Positions 7,544 to 16,622 of a DNA stretch of 63,290 bases are shown here, piece by piece. Position numbers and translations under genes: made by a program. The DNA is taken from contig JACKAT010000031.1 in assembly GCA_020634935.1 (NCBI GenBank), forward strand, positions 1 to 63,290, written 5' to 3'. Each line of letters begins with the position of its first letter. Position 1 is the stretch's first letter. The stretch is from Anaerolineales bacterium. Its GTDB lineage: Bacteria > Chloroflexota > Anaerolineae > 4572-78 > J111. A model generated the notes under the pieces. It was not told where the DNA came from, searched no databases, and saw nothing but the letters and a program-made list of their open reading frames with translations.

Positions 7544-8512
7544 TTAAGCTCTATCGAGAATATCCGCCACAACTTCAGCGATATCAGCTAATTCATCGTC
7601 TACATGGCTGCCGCCATCGCGCCAAACGGGAGCCCCATTTTTCGGCTTGACGTTCATATTAGTTAACCACTCAACACGCTGCCAGGCGCAAGGTCGAGCA
7701 ATAACGGGGATAATGATCAACCCTTCGTTCTTTCGCCGTTCCAGTAAGCGAGGGACTTCATTATCTCTAATAAATTTGGAGTTAAGGAAATTTTTGGTGA
7801 TCAGTAAAATAGCCACCCTAGCCTGGCGAATAGCTTGTTCAATGTCCTCTAGCCAATCCTGTCCCGCTTCGATCTGGTCATCAACCCAGACATCAACCAA
7901 ACCGTCATAGGCTAAAACACCCAAGTGAGACATGATTTCTTCCTTCTCCACTTCATCTTTGTGGCTGTAGCTGATAAAGACGCTGGGCCGGCGTTTTTCT
8001 TCAGCTTCAGTGAGAGGAAGCGAATTGGGCTTAATTGCTTCGGAAGTATGGGTATTGTGCTGCGTTCTAACCTGTTCAAAAGCCTTTTTAATGCCTAAAT
8101 CCAGGGTTTCCGGATCAAGCCTGTCTTTAGAGATATAATGGCCCAATCCATAAGCATCCCTCAGGGTTAGAATATCTTGAGGATTTATGCCGCTGGCTCC
8201 GCTGATGATAATGCAGGCCATATCAGGATACCTTCTTTTGATGATCGGAAAGATTTCTATGCCGCCGGTTTGTTTGTTTTGCTGAGCACTGGGGCCAAAA
8301 TCCAAATCGATGGTTACCACCGAGAAGGGTTCTTTATTGTCTTCCGCTATCTCTAAAGCCTGTAGGGCCTCCATAGGATTAGTTACAGAGTGCCAAGTAT
8401 GCCCTAGTTTTTCGATGGCAATCCCAATTAATTCCCGGTAAATGGGGTCATCATCAATAACCAGAATTCTAAGATTATCTATGGGGTTGTTTTTATCAGC
8501 CGGATTGATCAT
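7544..8512 (-). CDS. Receiver domain fused to a TIR domain
   Basis: A 322-residue protein from the ATG at 8512, preceded by AGGAGA; a longer frame to 8569 has no support. Residues 14-150 form a CheY-like receiver (LRILVIDDDP; probable phosphoacceptor Asp69; KDRLDPE after the conserved Lys129). A short linker leads to a TIR domain (about 176-320): RPSVFISYSHKDE, then WVDDQIEAGQDWLEDI, AILLITKNFLNSKFI and NEVPRLL. The Glu252 of NEVP matches the position of the catalytic Glu of NADase TIRs of the S-x-E type. TIR domains act as NAD hydrolases, cyclic-ADP-ribose synthases or adaptors. Last gene of the operon with the receiver/GGDEF-like protein and the histidine kinase. The TIR is probably controlled by phosphorelay (inference). 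Confidence 0.85.
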   Translation of the reverse strand: MINPADKNNPIDNLRILVIDDDPIYRELIGIAIEKLGHTWHSVTNPMEALQALEIAEDNKEPFSVVTIDLDFGPSAQQNKQTGGIEIFPIIKRRYPDMACIIISGASGINPQDILTLRDAYGLGHYISKDRLDPETLDLGIKKAFEQVRTQHNTHTSEAIKPNSLPLTEAEEKRRPSVFISYSHKDEVEKEEIMSHLGVLAYDGLVDVWVDDQIEAGQDWLEDIEQAIRQARVAILLITKNFLNSKFIRDNEVPRLLERRKNEGLIIIPVIARPCAWQRVEWLTNMNVKPKNGAPVWRDGGSHVDDELADIAEVVADILDRA

Positions 8513-8607
8513 CTCTGTCTCCTGTTTATTCTCTAAGGCTATATCGAGGCAAAGCGGGAAAGCCCACAAATGGTTATGGATACTGACATTAGGGACGATG
8601 ACCTGAT

Positions 8608-9711
8608 TTATAGACTCTCATTGGGAATAGCGCCTATCTCGTCTAGTAATTCTTGCGGGTCTTTAGAAATTGTACCTGTTAATACCTTAGTTTCAAGGGT
8701 AAATTCTAACTTTGGCTGGTTATTTTTTGCCTCTAACTGTCGGGTAAAGGGATCAGAGCCGACCTGGGCAAACTCATCCTTTATCCAAGCGGCGATTTTT
8801 TCGGCAGAATGAGAGAAACTATCCTGGCTCGATAAGACTAAAAAGGCGGGATCAGCCCCATAGTCTTGGCGTCTAAGGTGACCAATAAAAAGCTGCTGAT
8901 CTTGAAACTTATCCCTTGTCCGCTTTAAGATCGTTCCGACGAATTGCAAAATAGGGGTTTCTTGGGATCCGTTAGCCGTTATAAACTGATTAAATCCTTT
9001 TATAATTACGTAAATAATCGTCCATTGGTTTTTCCAGGAAATCTTCTCTTTAATTTGATCGTTAGTCCAATGAGCCTGAGGCAAATCGGTCATGACATCA
9101 AAATGTTCTCTACGCGTTAATTCAATCCTTTTTCCTAAATCTTCAGGGAATTTTCCCACGGTAATACCGGCTACTTTGGCCGATTCGAGAGCTTTATGCC
9201 AATTTCCCTCAGCCCTGTTTAACGCATTGACATCAGTATCGATAGTTGAGATGGCATCCGCTGCTTCTAAATAAAATAGCGCTGTTTTAACCGCATTTTT
9301 GTATTTTTCGGGGTCTAATTTATCTTTTTGGTAGAAAGCCAGGACGTTATATTTGCTGTAAGCATCGATGCCGTAGGAGAGTAACTTTTCTCCAGATACA
9401 ATAATCGATAGAGATAAATTCTTGTTCTTTTGAAGTTCTTCCAATACCAGCATCCCCCCCGCTTCTTGAGCCTCCCTATCCTTTTCCTCAGTTCTATGGG
9501 TTTCTTCCGGGCTTAAAGCGATATCAACCGAGACGAAATCGACAGGGGTTGATTCAAGAATTTGCTTGGCCTCAGCATAATCGAAAGCTTTTTTTATGAC
9601 ACCTTGAATAGAGGGAATTTCATTCAATGCTTCTTCACAGTTAAGCGTGAATAGGGTGTTATACATGCTGTCATCTTCTACAATCAAAAGAGTTCGTTTT
9701 CGACTCACCAT
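8608..9711 (-). CDS. Receiver protein with degenerate GGDEF-like domain
   Basis: The start is set at the ATG giving MVSRKRTLLIVEDDSM, with AAAGGA about 12 bases upstream; the longer frame to 9819 runs back into the kinase gene. Of 367 residues, 1-150 are a receiver (VEDD at 11-14, Asp63, Lys129 in YQKDKLDPE). The KD-x-LDPE stretch is shared with the downstream receiver-TIR protein, so the two receivers are related. Residues about 200-360 resemble a diguanylate-cyclase fold (DVMTDLPQAHW like the D-LTGLPNR start; an LRRQDYGADPAF strand where GGDEF belongs), but the GGDEF active site is absent. It is therefore unlikely to make c-di-GMP and may bind a nucleotide or a partner. The stop lies 95 bases before the receiver-TIR start. 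Confidence 0.75.
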   Translation of the reverse strand: MVSRKRTLLIVEDDSMYNTLFTLNCEEALNEIPSIQGVIKKAFDYAEAKQILESTPVDFVSVDIALSPEETHRTEEKDREAQEAGGMLVLEELQKNKNLSLSIIVSGEKLLSYGIDAYSKYNVLAFYQKDKLDPEKYKNAVKTALFYLEAADAISTIDTDVNALNRAEGNWHKALESAKVAGITVGKFPEDLGKRIELTRREHFDVMTDLPQAHWTNDQIKEKISWKNQWTIIYVIIKGFNQFITANGSQETPILQFVGTILKRTRDKFQDQQLFIGHLRRQDYGADPAFLVLSSQDSFSHSAEKIAAWIKDEFAQVGSDPFTRQLEAKNNQPKLEFTLETKVLTGTISKDPQELLDEIGAIPNESL

Positions 9712-9767
9712 AATTTTACATTCCTTTTGCTGTTGTCTGTGAAAAAACGAATAGATTAGAGCATCTT

Positions 9768-11924
9768 CTAAGCAGCTTTTACCGGTAACTGGATCAAAAA
9801 ACGAGTGCCTTCCTGCCAAATGCTGTCTACTTTGATAGTTCCATTTAATCCTTCAATATAGTCTTTCGCCCAAAATAAACCAAAACCCATGCCCACTTGT
9901 TTGGTAGACCATCTCATTTCAAAGGCTTTGTCCAAGTTTTCAGGTTTAATCCCAACCCCATCATCACGAATTAATACGCTTATGACCGAATTGTTATGTT
10001 CGAGTTGACTCTCAATCCAGATGTTACCGCTGGGGCGGCCATCTTGAGACTTTTCAGAGATGGCTTCAATCGCGTTTTTGATCAACACTCTAAAGGCTTC
10101 AGTCAGCATATCGGATGATGTTTTAATTGAAGGCAAGTTTTCAGACAGCGAAGTATGCATTTGAATTCCTGCTTGCCCTTCATTACGGCCCGTGTTTGCG
10201 CCAGAAACTTGAATGAGTTTTTTCATCGCACGGGTTAAACAATCATTTACATCAATTTCCTTGTCTGGATGCAGTTGCCAGGGCTCATGCAGGTTATCTA
10301 ACGTATTCGTGGCCTGCTCTAATTTCTCCACCACACCGTGATAGAGTTCTTGAAATGGTTTCTCTAGTTGTTCTGGCTTCAAGGCCATTTTTACGAACAT
10401 GCGAAACGCCCCTATCTGATTGCGCAGCTCATGAAGCGATGCCGTTGCCCCAAAAGCCATCCTGGCAAATATTTGGGCTTGCTCACGCCGCTCTTCAGAC
10501 TTTCGATAGAGCTCTTCGATGGTATGGTAGAGTTGGGCATTACGAATGCCAATGGCCGCTTGCTGTCCGAATGCCTTCAATAATTCAATCTCACCGGCGG
10601 TAAATGATTTGGATCGACTGGCCGCAAAAAGATTACCTTTGACTTCTCGTTTAGGTGATTGATCATCTGAAGTGATTTCAAGAAAAAAAGGGGCGGCTAT
10701 CACTTGTTGAATACCCAGCGCTTGTTGAATACCATCGACAATGGGTTTAGACGCAAACGGAGCTACAGGCGTGAAAAGACTATATAGGTCATCACTCGTG
10801 ACCGGCTCCCCGGCCTCGACCGCTTTGATACTGAGATTATCTTTAAATTCTTCTTTATATCGATATGAGCGGGCAATATCAGGATCGGTCAGGCTAACTG
10901 GCGTTCCTTTGATTCTTGAAATATCGGCTTCCCATCCTTTTATTTGCTCCCCACTGGCAATTTGAGGATCGATATAAAAAGCCCGTACCGGCAGAGAATC
11001 ATCCTTTTCGTAACTGGCGACCATGGCCCCCACATAGCCGAGTTGATCGACGACGCCTCTGGCGATGTGTCTTAGGATTTGGGTTTCATCATTGAGATTG
11101 GTCTGAATTGTATAAACAAGACTATAGGCCTCAAGAATTTGTTCGCGGCGTTGCTCAAGTTGGATTGCGGCAGCGGCTTGCCGTCCAAAGGCTGATAAGA
11201 TTTGGATATCCGTTTCCGTAATTTTACCCCGTTTGGCCGCGAAAAGGTTGCCCACAATTTCTTTTTTATTAGATTGATCATCTGAAGAAACTTGAAGAAA
11301 GAAAGGGGTGGCTATCACTTGTTGAATCCCCAAAGCCTCTTGGATACCCTTGATCAGCGGCTTGGACGCAGCCGGCGCTACGGGGATAAAGAGACTATAT
11401 AGGTCATCGCTAGTAACCGCCTCTCCGGCCTCTACGGCCTTGATGCTTAAATTATCCTTGAACTCTTCTTTATATCGATATGAACGGGCAATATCGGGAT
11501 CGGTCAGGCTAACTGGCGCCCCATTAATTCTTGAAATTTCTAATTCCCACTGTTTTATTTGGGCCTCACTGGCAATTTGAGGATTGATATAGAAGGCCCG
11601 TACCGGCAGCGAGTCACCTGGCTCATAGGGAGCTACCATGGCCGCGACATAGCCCAGATCACGAACCACATCCCGAACTATTCGCTGGAGCGTGGCATCT
11701 AATCCCGTCCCCCTAATGGCTTCGATCCTGGCTCTATCCAGATAGGCAGATTCTGCAAATTGATCAAATGCGTTTCCCATCTTGTTTTTCATAAGGCGAT
11801 AGGAAACTTTTCGCAGCCCCCACGCGATCACGGGTAAATTGGCGAGCCAACCCAGTAACTGAGAGTCGATGATCTTTGTCCGTAACTTTTTGGGCTCGTC
11901 CCCGCCAGGAATTGTACTAGCCAT
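9768..11924 (-). CDS. Soluble histidine kinase with duplicated GAF-type sensor modules
   Basis: A 718-residue kinase with no transmembrane segment. Two sensor modules (about 93-265 and 298-470) match at a constant offset of 205 residues; the stretch SLTDPDIARSYRYKEEF and the following DNLSIKAVEAGE are repeated almost unchanged, so this is a recent internal duplication. A coiled linker leads to an H-box (SLHELRNQI, His498), an N-box (IKNAIEAI, Asn617), a G1 box (IRDDGVGIK, 652-660) and a G2 box (GMGFGLFWAKDY, from 678). The modules read like GAF domains found in signalling proteins fused to kinases. The start has GAGG 7 bases upstream. It heads the operon and is the likely phosphodonor for both receiver proteins downstream. 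Confidence 0.85.
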   Translation of the reverse strand: MASTIPGGDEPKKLRTKIIDSQLLGWLANLPVIAWGLRKVSYRLMKNKMGNAFDQFAESAYLDRARIEAIRGTGLDATLQRIVRDVVRDLGYVAAMVAPYEPGDSLPVRAFYINPQIASEAQIKQWELEISRINGAPVSLTDPDIARSYRYKEEFKDNLSIKAVEAGEAVTSDDLYSLFIPVAPAASKPLIKGIQEALGIQQVIATPFFLQVSSDDQSNKKEIVGNLFAAKRGKITETDIQILSAFGRQAAAAIQLEQRREQILEAYSLVYTIQTNLNDETQILRHIARGVVDQLGYVGAMVASYEKDDSLPVRAFYIDPQIASGEQIKGWEADISRIKGTPVSLTDPDIARSYRYKEEFKDNLSIKAVEAGEPVTSDDLYSLFTPVAPFASKPIVDGIQQALGIQQVIAAPFFLEITSDDQSPKREVKGNLFAASRSKSFTAGEIELLKAFGQQAAIGIRNAQLYHTIEELYRKSEERREQAQIFARMAFGATASLHELRNQIGAFRMFVKMALKPEQLEKPFQELYHGVVEKLEQATNTLDNLHEPWQLHPDKEIDVNDCLTRAMKKLIQVSGANTGRNEGQAGIQMHTSLSENLPSIKTSSDMLTEAFRVLIKNAIEAISEKSQDGRPSGNIWIESQLEHNNSVISVLIRDDGVGIKPENLDKAFEMRWSTKQVGMGFGLFWAKDYIEGLNGTIKVDSIWQEGTRFLIQLPVKAA

Positions 11925-12276
11925 CTGAAAGCCTCATTATTTGTTTTGGATTTTGTTTGAGAAGACGCTGGATTTTAATAAAATTGCCCGAAGTGACCTG
12001 ACGCTTCAAGAGTAGAAGTTCTGGAAAATCACTAAATGGCGACGGGATGAGGAAGGAGGAGAACGGAGTGCCCGAGGTCGAAACAATATTAAAATACCTA
12101 TTGTTAATTGTAACGAATCTTTCTTTGGCTGACAATAGGACTATAATATCTGTCGCGTTGCATAAACCAACGTCTGTTTCATAAATTTATTGTCATCATT
12201 AGAAGTTACGCAGTTGGCGATCAGCCCTCCCTAAATCCCTCCCAGAGGGAGGGACTTGCTCGGTTCTTCCCCCTTT
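11925..12276. other. Upstream region of the kinase operon, ending in the IS
   Basis: No convincing gene. A 72-codon minus frame (12135-11917) overlaps the kinase start but lacks an SD and a recognisable product. The operon promoter should lie here; no clear consensus was found. From about 12196 the sequence belongs to the outer inverted repeat around the insertion sequence. Confidence 0.5.
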
Positions 12277-13802
12277 GGGCTTATCGTTACACATAAGTAG
12301 AGTAAGTAGAGAATAAGGAGAAGATTAGCCTAAGGCAAGAAAGAACGATAAGATAGAGAGCCAAAAAATAAACAAAGGAAAGCTAAAAAGGTATGTCCGA
12401 TCAAGAAAGAAACTGGGTCGATGAAGAAATGGACAGTCTGAAACTAGGCGACGAACGGTTGGAAAAGCGGGTTCGGAAAATCATCAGAGATTTTAGTCAA
12501 AATCCAACAGCATCGATACCGGAATTCTGTGGTGACCGGGCGGCAACCCAGGCGACCTATAACTTACTGAGCCAGAAAAATCTCAAGGCCCAAGCCATTC
12601 CAGCGGCCCAACGGCAAGCGACAGTGCATCGGATCGAACAGGGCGGCTATCGGCTGATCCTGGCGGTACAAGATACAACCGAGTTCAACTACAGTCATCA
12701 TCCGGCCACCACCGGCTTGGGAGGGTTAGACCACCCGAGCTATCAAGGGTTTTTTAGCCACACGACCCTGGCGGTCACGCCCGAGGGCTTGCCCCTGGGC
12801 TTGTTAGCGCAAGAAAGTTGGGTTCGAGCTAAACCTCAACCGGATCAGAAACAAGCGCGCGCCGCGCGACCCATTGAACAGAAAGAGAGCTACAAGTGGT
12901 TTAAGGGACTGGATCAAGGCACAACTAATTTTCCGGCAGGTGTATCCGTTCTGACTATCTCTGACCAAGAAAGTGACATCTTTGAGTACTTTGTCCACCC
13001 TCGTCCGCCGCAAGTCGATGTCCTGGTTCGAGCCTGGCGGGAGCGGCAGGTTGAGGCCGAGGTCAGCTCTTTATGGGCTACCATCCAGAGCAGCCCAGGG
13101 CAGGGACGGGTCGAAGTCGAGGTCTGTGCCACTCCAAAACGGGTAGGTCGACTGGCTCGCTGCCAGGTTTATTACAAACAAGTCACCTTGAAATCCCCTC
13201 AAAAACGACCGGGACTACCACCTGACCTAAAACCGGTCACCTTGGGGGCCGTCTTAATCCGAGAAATGAACGCGCCAAAGGGGACCAAGGCCATTGAGTG
13301 GTTGTTGCTAACTACCTGGCACATTGCCAGCTTTGAGCAAGCTTGCCAATTGATCGAATTCTACAGTCGCCGCTGGCTTATTGAACGCTTTCACTTTGTC
13401 CTCAAAAGTGGCTGTGCTTTGGAACAACGGCAATTGAAGCAAGAGTTTCGCTTGGAGCGCTTTCTGCTGCTGGCTAATGTCGTGGCTTGGCGCTTGTTGT
13501 GGCTGACCTATCTGGGCCGGATCAATCCCGATTTACCCTGTAGCGTCGCTTTAGACCCGGCTGAGTGGCAAGCTCTCTATTGTTTTATCCATAAAACCGC
13601 GCTTGCCCCCCCTCAGCCGCCGTCTATCCACCAAGCCCTGTCTTGGATTGCTCAGTTAGGTGGTTTTCTGGGTCGCAAATCTGATGGGGCACCCGGTGTT
13701 AAAGTTCTTTGGCGCGGTTGGCGTCGTCTGTTCGATATTACTCAAGCTTGGCTTATTTTTAACTCCTCCTAACTTACCTCACTTATGTGTAACGATAAGC
13801 CC
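12277..13802. mobile_element. Insertion sequence, IS4 family (Tn5-like), about 1.5 kb
   Basis: Terminal inverted repeats of about 31 bases (12277-12307 and 13772-13802) share a perfect 22-base outer block beginning GGGCTTATCGTTACACATAA. A single intact transposase lies between them. The right repeat starts at the last base of the transposase stop codon. No clean target-site duplication is visible, because imperfect similarity continues outward. The element is intact and may be active. Confidence 0.85.
12393..13772 (+). CDS. IS4-family transposase
   Basis: A 459-residue DDE transposase. The N-terminus (EEMDSLKLGDERLEKRVRKI, then CGDRAATQATYNLLS) matches the DNA-binding domain of Tn5-type transposases. 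The catalytic core shows the first Asp in LAVQDTTEFNY, the second in ISDQESDIFEYF, and the Glu in the IS4 Y-R-E-K-like motif YSRRWLIERFHFVLKSG. Length matches Tn5 Tnp (about 476 residues). The ATG follows AAAGGAAAG and AAAAAGGT. No frameshift or internal stop is present. Confidence 0.9.
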   Translation: MSDQERNWVDEEMDSLKLGDERLEKRVRKIIRDFSQNPTASIPEFCGDRAATQATYNLLSQKNLKAQAIPAAQRQATVHRIEQGGYRLILAVQDTTEFNYSHHPATTGLGGLDHPSYQGFFSHTTLAVTPEGLPLGLLAQESWVRAKPQPDQKQARAARPIEQKESYKWFKGLDQGTTNFPAGVSVLTISDQESDIFEYFVHPRPPQVDVLVRAWRERQVEAEVSSLWATIQSSPGQGRVEVEVCATPKRVGRLARCQVYYKQVTLKSPQKRPGLPPDLKPVTLGAVLIREMNAPKGTKAIEWLLLTTWHIASFEQACQLIEFYSRRWLIERFHFVLKSGCALEQRQLKQEFRLERFLLLANVVAWRLLWLTYLGRINPDLPCSVALDPAEWQALYCFIHKTALAPPQPPSIHQALSWIAQLGGFLGRKSDGAPGVKVLWRGWRRLFDITQAWLIFNSS

Positions 13803-13941
13803 ACAGGGGGGCGTTAGAGGGGGGGCCAACCGGGCAACGGCGTAACTCCTAATAATATCAGGATTTACCGTTAGCCATAGGCCTTAGGTTAGCTTAGGCT
13901 GTATTTTGAGATAGATTTCCGGACAATTTGGAGGACTCCAT

Positions 13942-16617
13942 TTGAAATTATACGCCACTCTTTCGCTCGTGATCACCCTTCTTTTGACCGCCTGCCAAAC
14001 CACTCCCCCGCCCCCTCAACCCACACCCACCGAAATTACAGCGCTACCCACCGAAACGCCAACCCTCTCACCGGAACTCACAGCCCAACCAACTAACCAA
14101 CCAACAGCCCAACCAACCAACAATCCAACCAACCAACCAACTAACCAATCTCCCTTCCCCACCGAGCCCCTCCCGCTCGACGCCTATCCGCGCCCGCCGC
14201 AGGACAACGGTCTGGGCATTCACTGGAGCACCCACCTCTACGCCCAATCGGACGAGGCGACGGATTATTTTGTCAACGAGTTGGTCGAGATGAACATCAA
14301 GTGGGTCAAGCTGCTGGTCGATGGGCTGACCAACCGCGATTACGACTTGACCATTGATAAGCTGGTGACTAACGATATTATGCCAATCATCCGCATCTAC
14401 CAGCAGTGCAACACGCCCTACGACCCAGATGAACTCGATGCGCTGGTACGCCACTATGTTGAAAAAGGGGTCTACTATTACGATCTCTATAATGAGCCGA
14501 ACCAGCCCGGCGAGTCCGGCGGCTGGTGTGACGACGAAACCCCGCAGCCTGAATATCTGGCCGAAATCTGGGCCGACGCCGCCCGGACCATTTATCTCGC
14601 CGGCGGCTATCCGGGCCTGCCCTCTTTTTTCGCGCCTAATCAAAAGGAAGAAGGCTGGCAGGAATCCTTCTTCTACCAATTTTTCGACGCGCTGCGCAAG
14701 CAAGGCAATGAGGATGTGCTCTACTTTTCCTGGGGATCGATCCATAACTACAACATCAATCACCCACCGGCCTATCCCTATGATGAGGTCAACCAAACTG
14801 GCCGCTTGCTGACGCCGGAAGAAGTTGAACGCTACCAGTTGGACCCGGTGGAAACTCAGACAATGAATCTCAACCGGGCCGTGGCCGGTATTCTCAAACA
14901 CCGGCTTCTGACGGAAGAAGATGCCGAACGCTTTCATCTTAGTAATTCAGAAATCGAAGCAATCAACCACAAATTCACCGCCGGGGAGTTGATGGGCTTC
15001 AACCTCTACAATGACTCGACCGCTTTCTTGCACTTTGTAGCCTATCGCAATCAATTTTACGACTTGTTTGGCTTTGAGATACCCCTGATTTCCACCGAAG
15101 GCGGTGCAACGCGTGGGTCGTCGGAAGATCCGCGCTATCCAGAGGTCGATGGTCAAACCGTAGGCGATTGGACTCTCTGGTCGGCCGATTACATGCTCAA
15201 CGACGCGCCGGACTATTATTTTGCTACCTCAACTTGGCTGCTGGCCCAGGGCGCGCTCGATTACGAAGAGCCGGTCTGGGAAGGCAACGCCTGGTACCAC
15301 GACCGCGCTGGTGACCAAGAGCCGGTCGTCGCCGCTCTCAAAAATCGTCCCCGTAAAGACAAGACTCGCCTCCTGTGCGCCTCCGACGATACGGACTGCC
15401 TAACCCAAAAACGAAGCTCCCAAGCTTCCAACTCCAATCTCCAATCTCCAATCTCCAATCTCCAGTCTCCCATCTCCCTGGCCGACTACCCCCGCCCGCC
15501 CGCCGACAACGGTCGCGGCATCCACTGGTCGCCCACCAACCAGCGCCTGCCGGAAGAGGTCGTTGATTATTTTGTAGGGGAACTTCGGGCCATGAACATC
15601 AAGTGGGTTAAGTTTTTGCAGGATGATCAGCCTACCGTGACCGATCCGTATTTGATCGACCAGCTTGTGGCCAACGACATCGAGCCGGTGATGCGCGTCT
15701 ACAAACCGTTTAACGAGCCATACCAACACCTGCCCGGCCTTGTGACCAAGGCCAACGCCAGGGGCGTCCACTATTTTGAGCTGTATAACGAGCCGAATGT
15801 GGCCGGTCCGGCTGGCGGTTGGCCTGAGGGTGAACCGGTCAACGTGGAGCGCCTGGTCGGATGGTGGATTATGGCCGCGACCGATATTCATGAGGCTGGC
15901 GGGTTACCCGGTTTGCCGCCGCTGGCCGGGGGGGGTACGGTCGATGATATGATTTTTCTGGGCCAATTTCTGGACGGCTTGCGGGCCAGAGGACGTGAAG
16001 ATTTGTTAAGTGGCGCGTGGATACCGGTCCATAACTACTTCCTCAACCACCCCCTCGATTATCCGACCGACCCGGTCAATGTGGACGATGTGCTGCTGAC
16101 TGAGGCGGAAATCGAAACACGTGACCTGACGCCTGAGCAGGTCGAGGCCATCAATGACGCCCGCCGCAAAGCTAAGCTGCCCAGAGAGCAGGGCGGCTTC
16201 TGGGTCGGCAACACCATCGATAAAGACTCGAACGCTTTTCGTAAGTTCGATGCTTACGCTGACATCTTTTTTGGTCGATTTGGTTACTATATTCCGATTA
16301 TTAGCACCGAGGGCGGCGCTACGGCCGGCGCGGCGGAGGACCCACGTTACCCGCCGGTTCGAGCGGTAGATGTTACGACGCTGACGCTAGACGCCTACCA
16401 CTTTATGCTCGACGAAGCGCCGGGCTACTTCTTTGCTCAAACGCCGTGGCTGCTGGCTAACAGCGCTGGTGAAGCCGGCGACGAACGCTTTGAAAACGCC
16501 GCTTGGTATAAGGATCGCGAAGGAACAACGCTGCCGGTCGTCGAGGCGCTTAAGGCCGATCCGCGTAAGGGTGAGGTGCGAGAGTGGCAAGAGCCGTCGC
16601 TACCGACTGAGGATTGA
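13942..16617 (+). CDS. Lipoprotein with two tandem glycoside-hydrolase-like domains
   Basis: Translation starts at TTG, with GAGGA 6-10 bases before it; this yields a lipoprotein signal ending LLLTAC (lipidated Cys18). A Thr/Pro/Asn/Gln linker with repeated PTNQ units follows. Two homologous domains (about 75-465 and 515-880) share YPRPP-DNG-GIHWS, MNIKWVK, a YNEPN motif, PVHNY or SIHNY, and ISTEGGAT near the end. NEPN plus a late Glu in STEGG resembles the acid/base and nucleophile of clan GH-A TIM-barrel glycosidases, so it probably degrades or binds a polysaccharide outside the cell (inference). The linker between domains (near residue 495) is coded by repeats of the kind CCAATCTCCAATCTCCAGTC, which look like spacer DNA captured in frame. 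Converges on def with a 5-base gap. Confidence 0.7.
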   Translation: MKLYATLSLVITLLLTACQTTPPPPQPTPTEITALPTETPTLSPELTAQPTNQPTAQPTNNPTNQPTNQSPFPTEPLPLDAYPRPPQDNGLGIHWSTHLYAQSDEATDYFVNELVEMNIKWVKLLVDGLTNRDYDLTIDKLVTNDIMPIIRIYQQCNTPYDPDELDALVRHYVEKGVYYYDLYNEPNQPGESGGWCDDETPQPEYLAEIWADAARTIYLAGGYPGLPSFFAPNQKEEGWQESFFYQFFDALRKQGNEDVLYFSWGSIHNYNINHPPAYPYDEVNQTGRLLTPEEVERYQLDPVETQTMNLNRAVAGILKHRLLTEEDAERFHLSNSEIEAINHKFTAGELMGFNLYNDSTAFLHFVAYRNQFYDLFGFEIPLISTEGGATRGSSEDPRYPEVDGQTVGDWTLWSADYMLNDAPDYYFATSTWLLAQGALDYEEPVWEGNAWYHDRAGDQEPVVAALKNRPRKDKTRLLCASDDTDCLTQKRSSQASNSNLQSPISNLQSPISLADYPRPPADNGRGIHWSPTNQRLPEEVVDYFVGELRAMNIKWVKFLQDDQPTVTDPYLIDQLVANDIEPVMRVYKPFNEPYQHLPGLVTKANARGVHYFELYNEPNVAGPAGGWPEGEPVNVERLVGWWIMAATDIHEAGGLPGLPPLAGGGTVDDMIFLGQFLDGLRARGREDLLSGAWIPVHNYFLNHPLDYPTDPVNVDDVLLTEAEIETRDLTPEQVEAINDARRKAKLPREQGGFWVGNTIDKDSNAFRKFDAYADIFFGRFGYYIPIISTEGGATAGAAEDPRYPPVRAVDVTTLTLDAYHFMLDEAPGYFFAQTPWLLANSAGEAGDERFENAAWYKDREGTTLPVVEALKADPRKGEVREWQEPSLPTED

Positions 16618-16622
16618 CGTAA

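Larger units (their letters stand above)
12196..13857. repeat. Imperfect outer inverted repeat around the insertion sequence
   Basis: Outside the perfect IS ends the similarity continues imperfectly. The left arm (12196-12276) carries ATTAGAAGTTACGCAGTTGG and a C-rich block with CCCTCC; the right arm (13803-13857), read in reverse, carries ATTAGGAGTTACGCCGTTG and a C-rich block. Either the mobile element is larger than its core, or the IS landed inside an older palindrome. Confidence 0.6.

Noticed and set aside
11917..12135. 72-codon minus frame whose stop overlaps the kinase start
   Set aside because: The overlap looked like coupling, but it starts at TTG with no SD and the peptide is not recognisable.
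14068..14937. 289-codon minus frame within the lipoprotein gene
   Set aside because: It lies antisense to a well-supported lipoprotein with signal peptide and domains; the long frame results from GC-biased codon positions.
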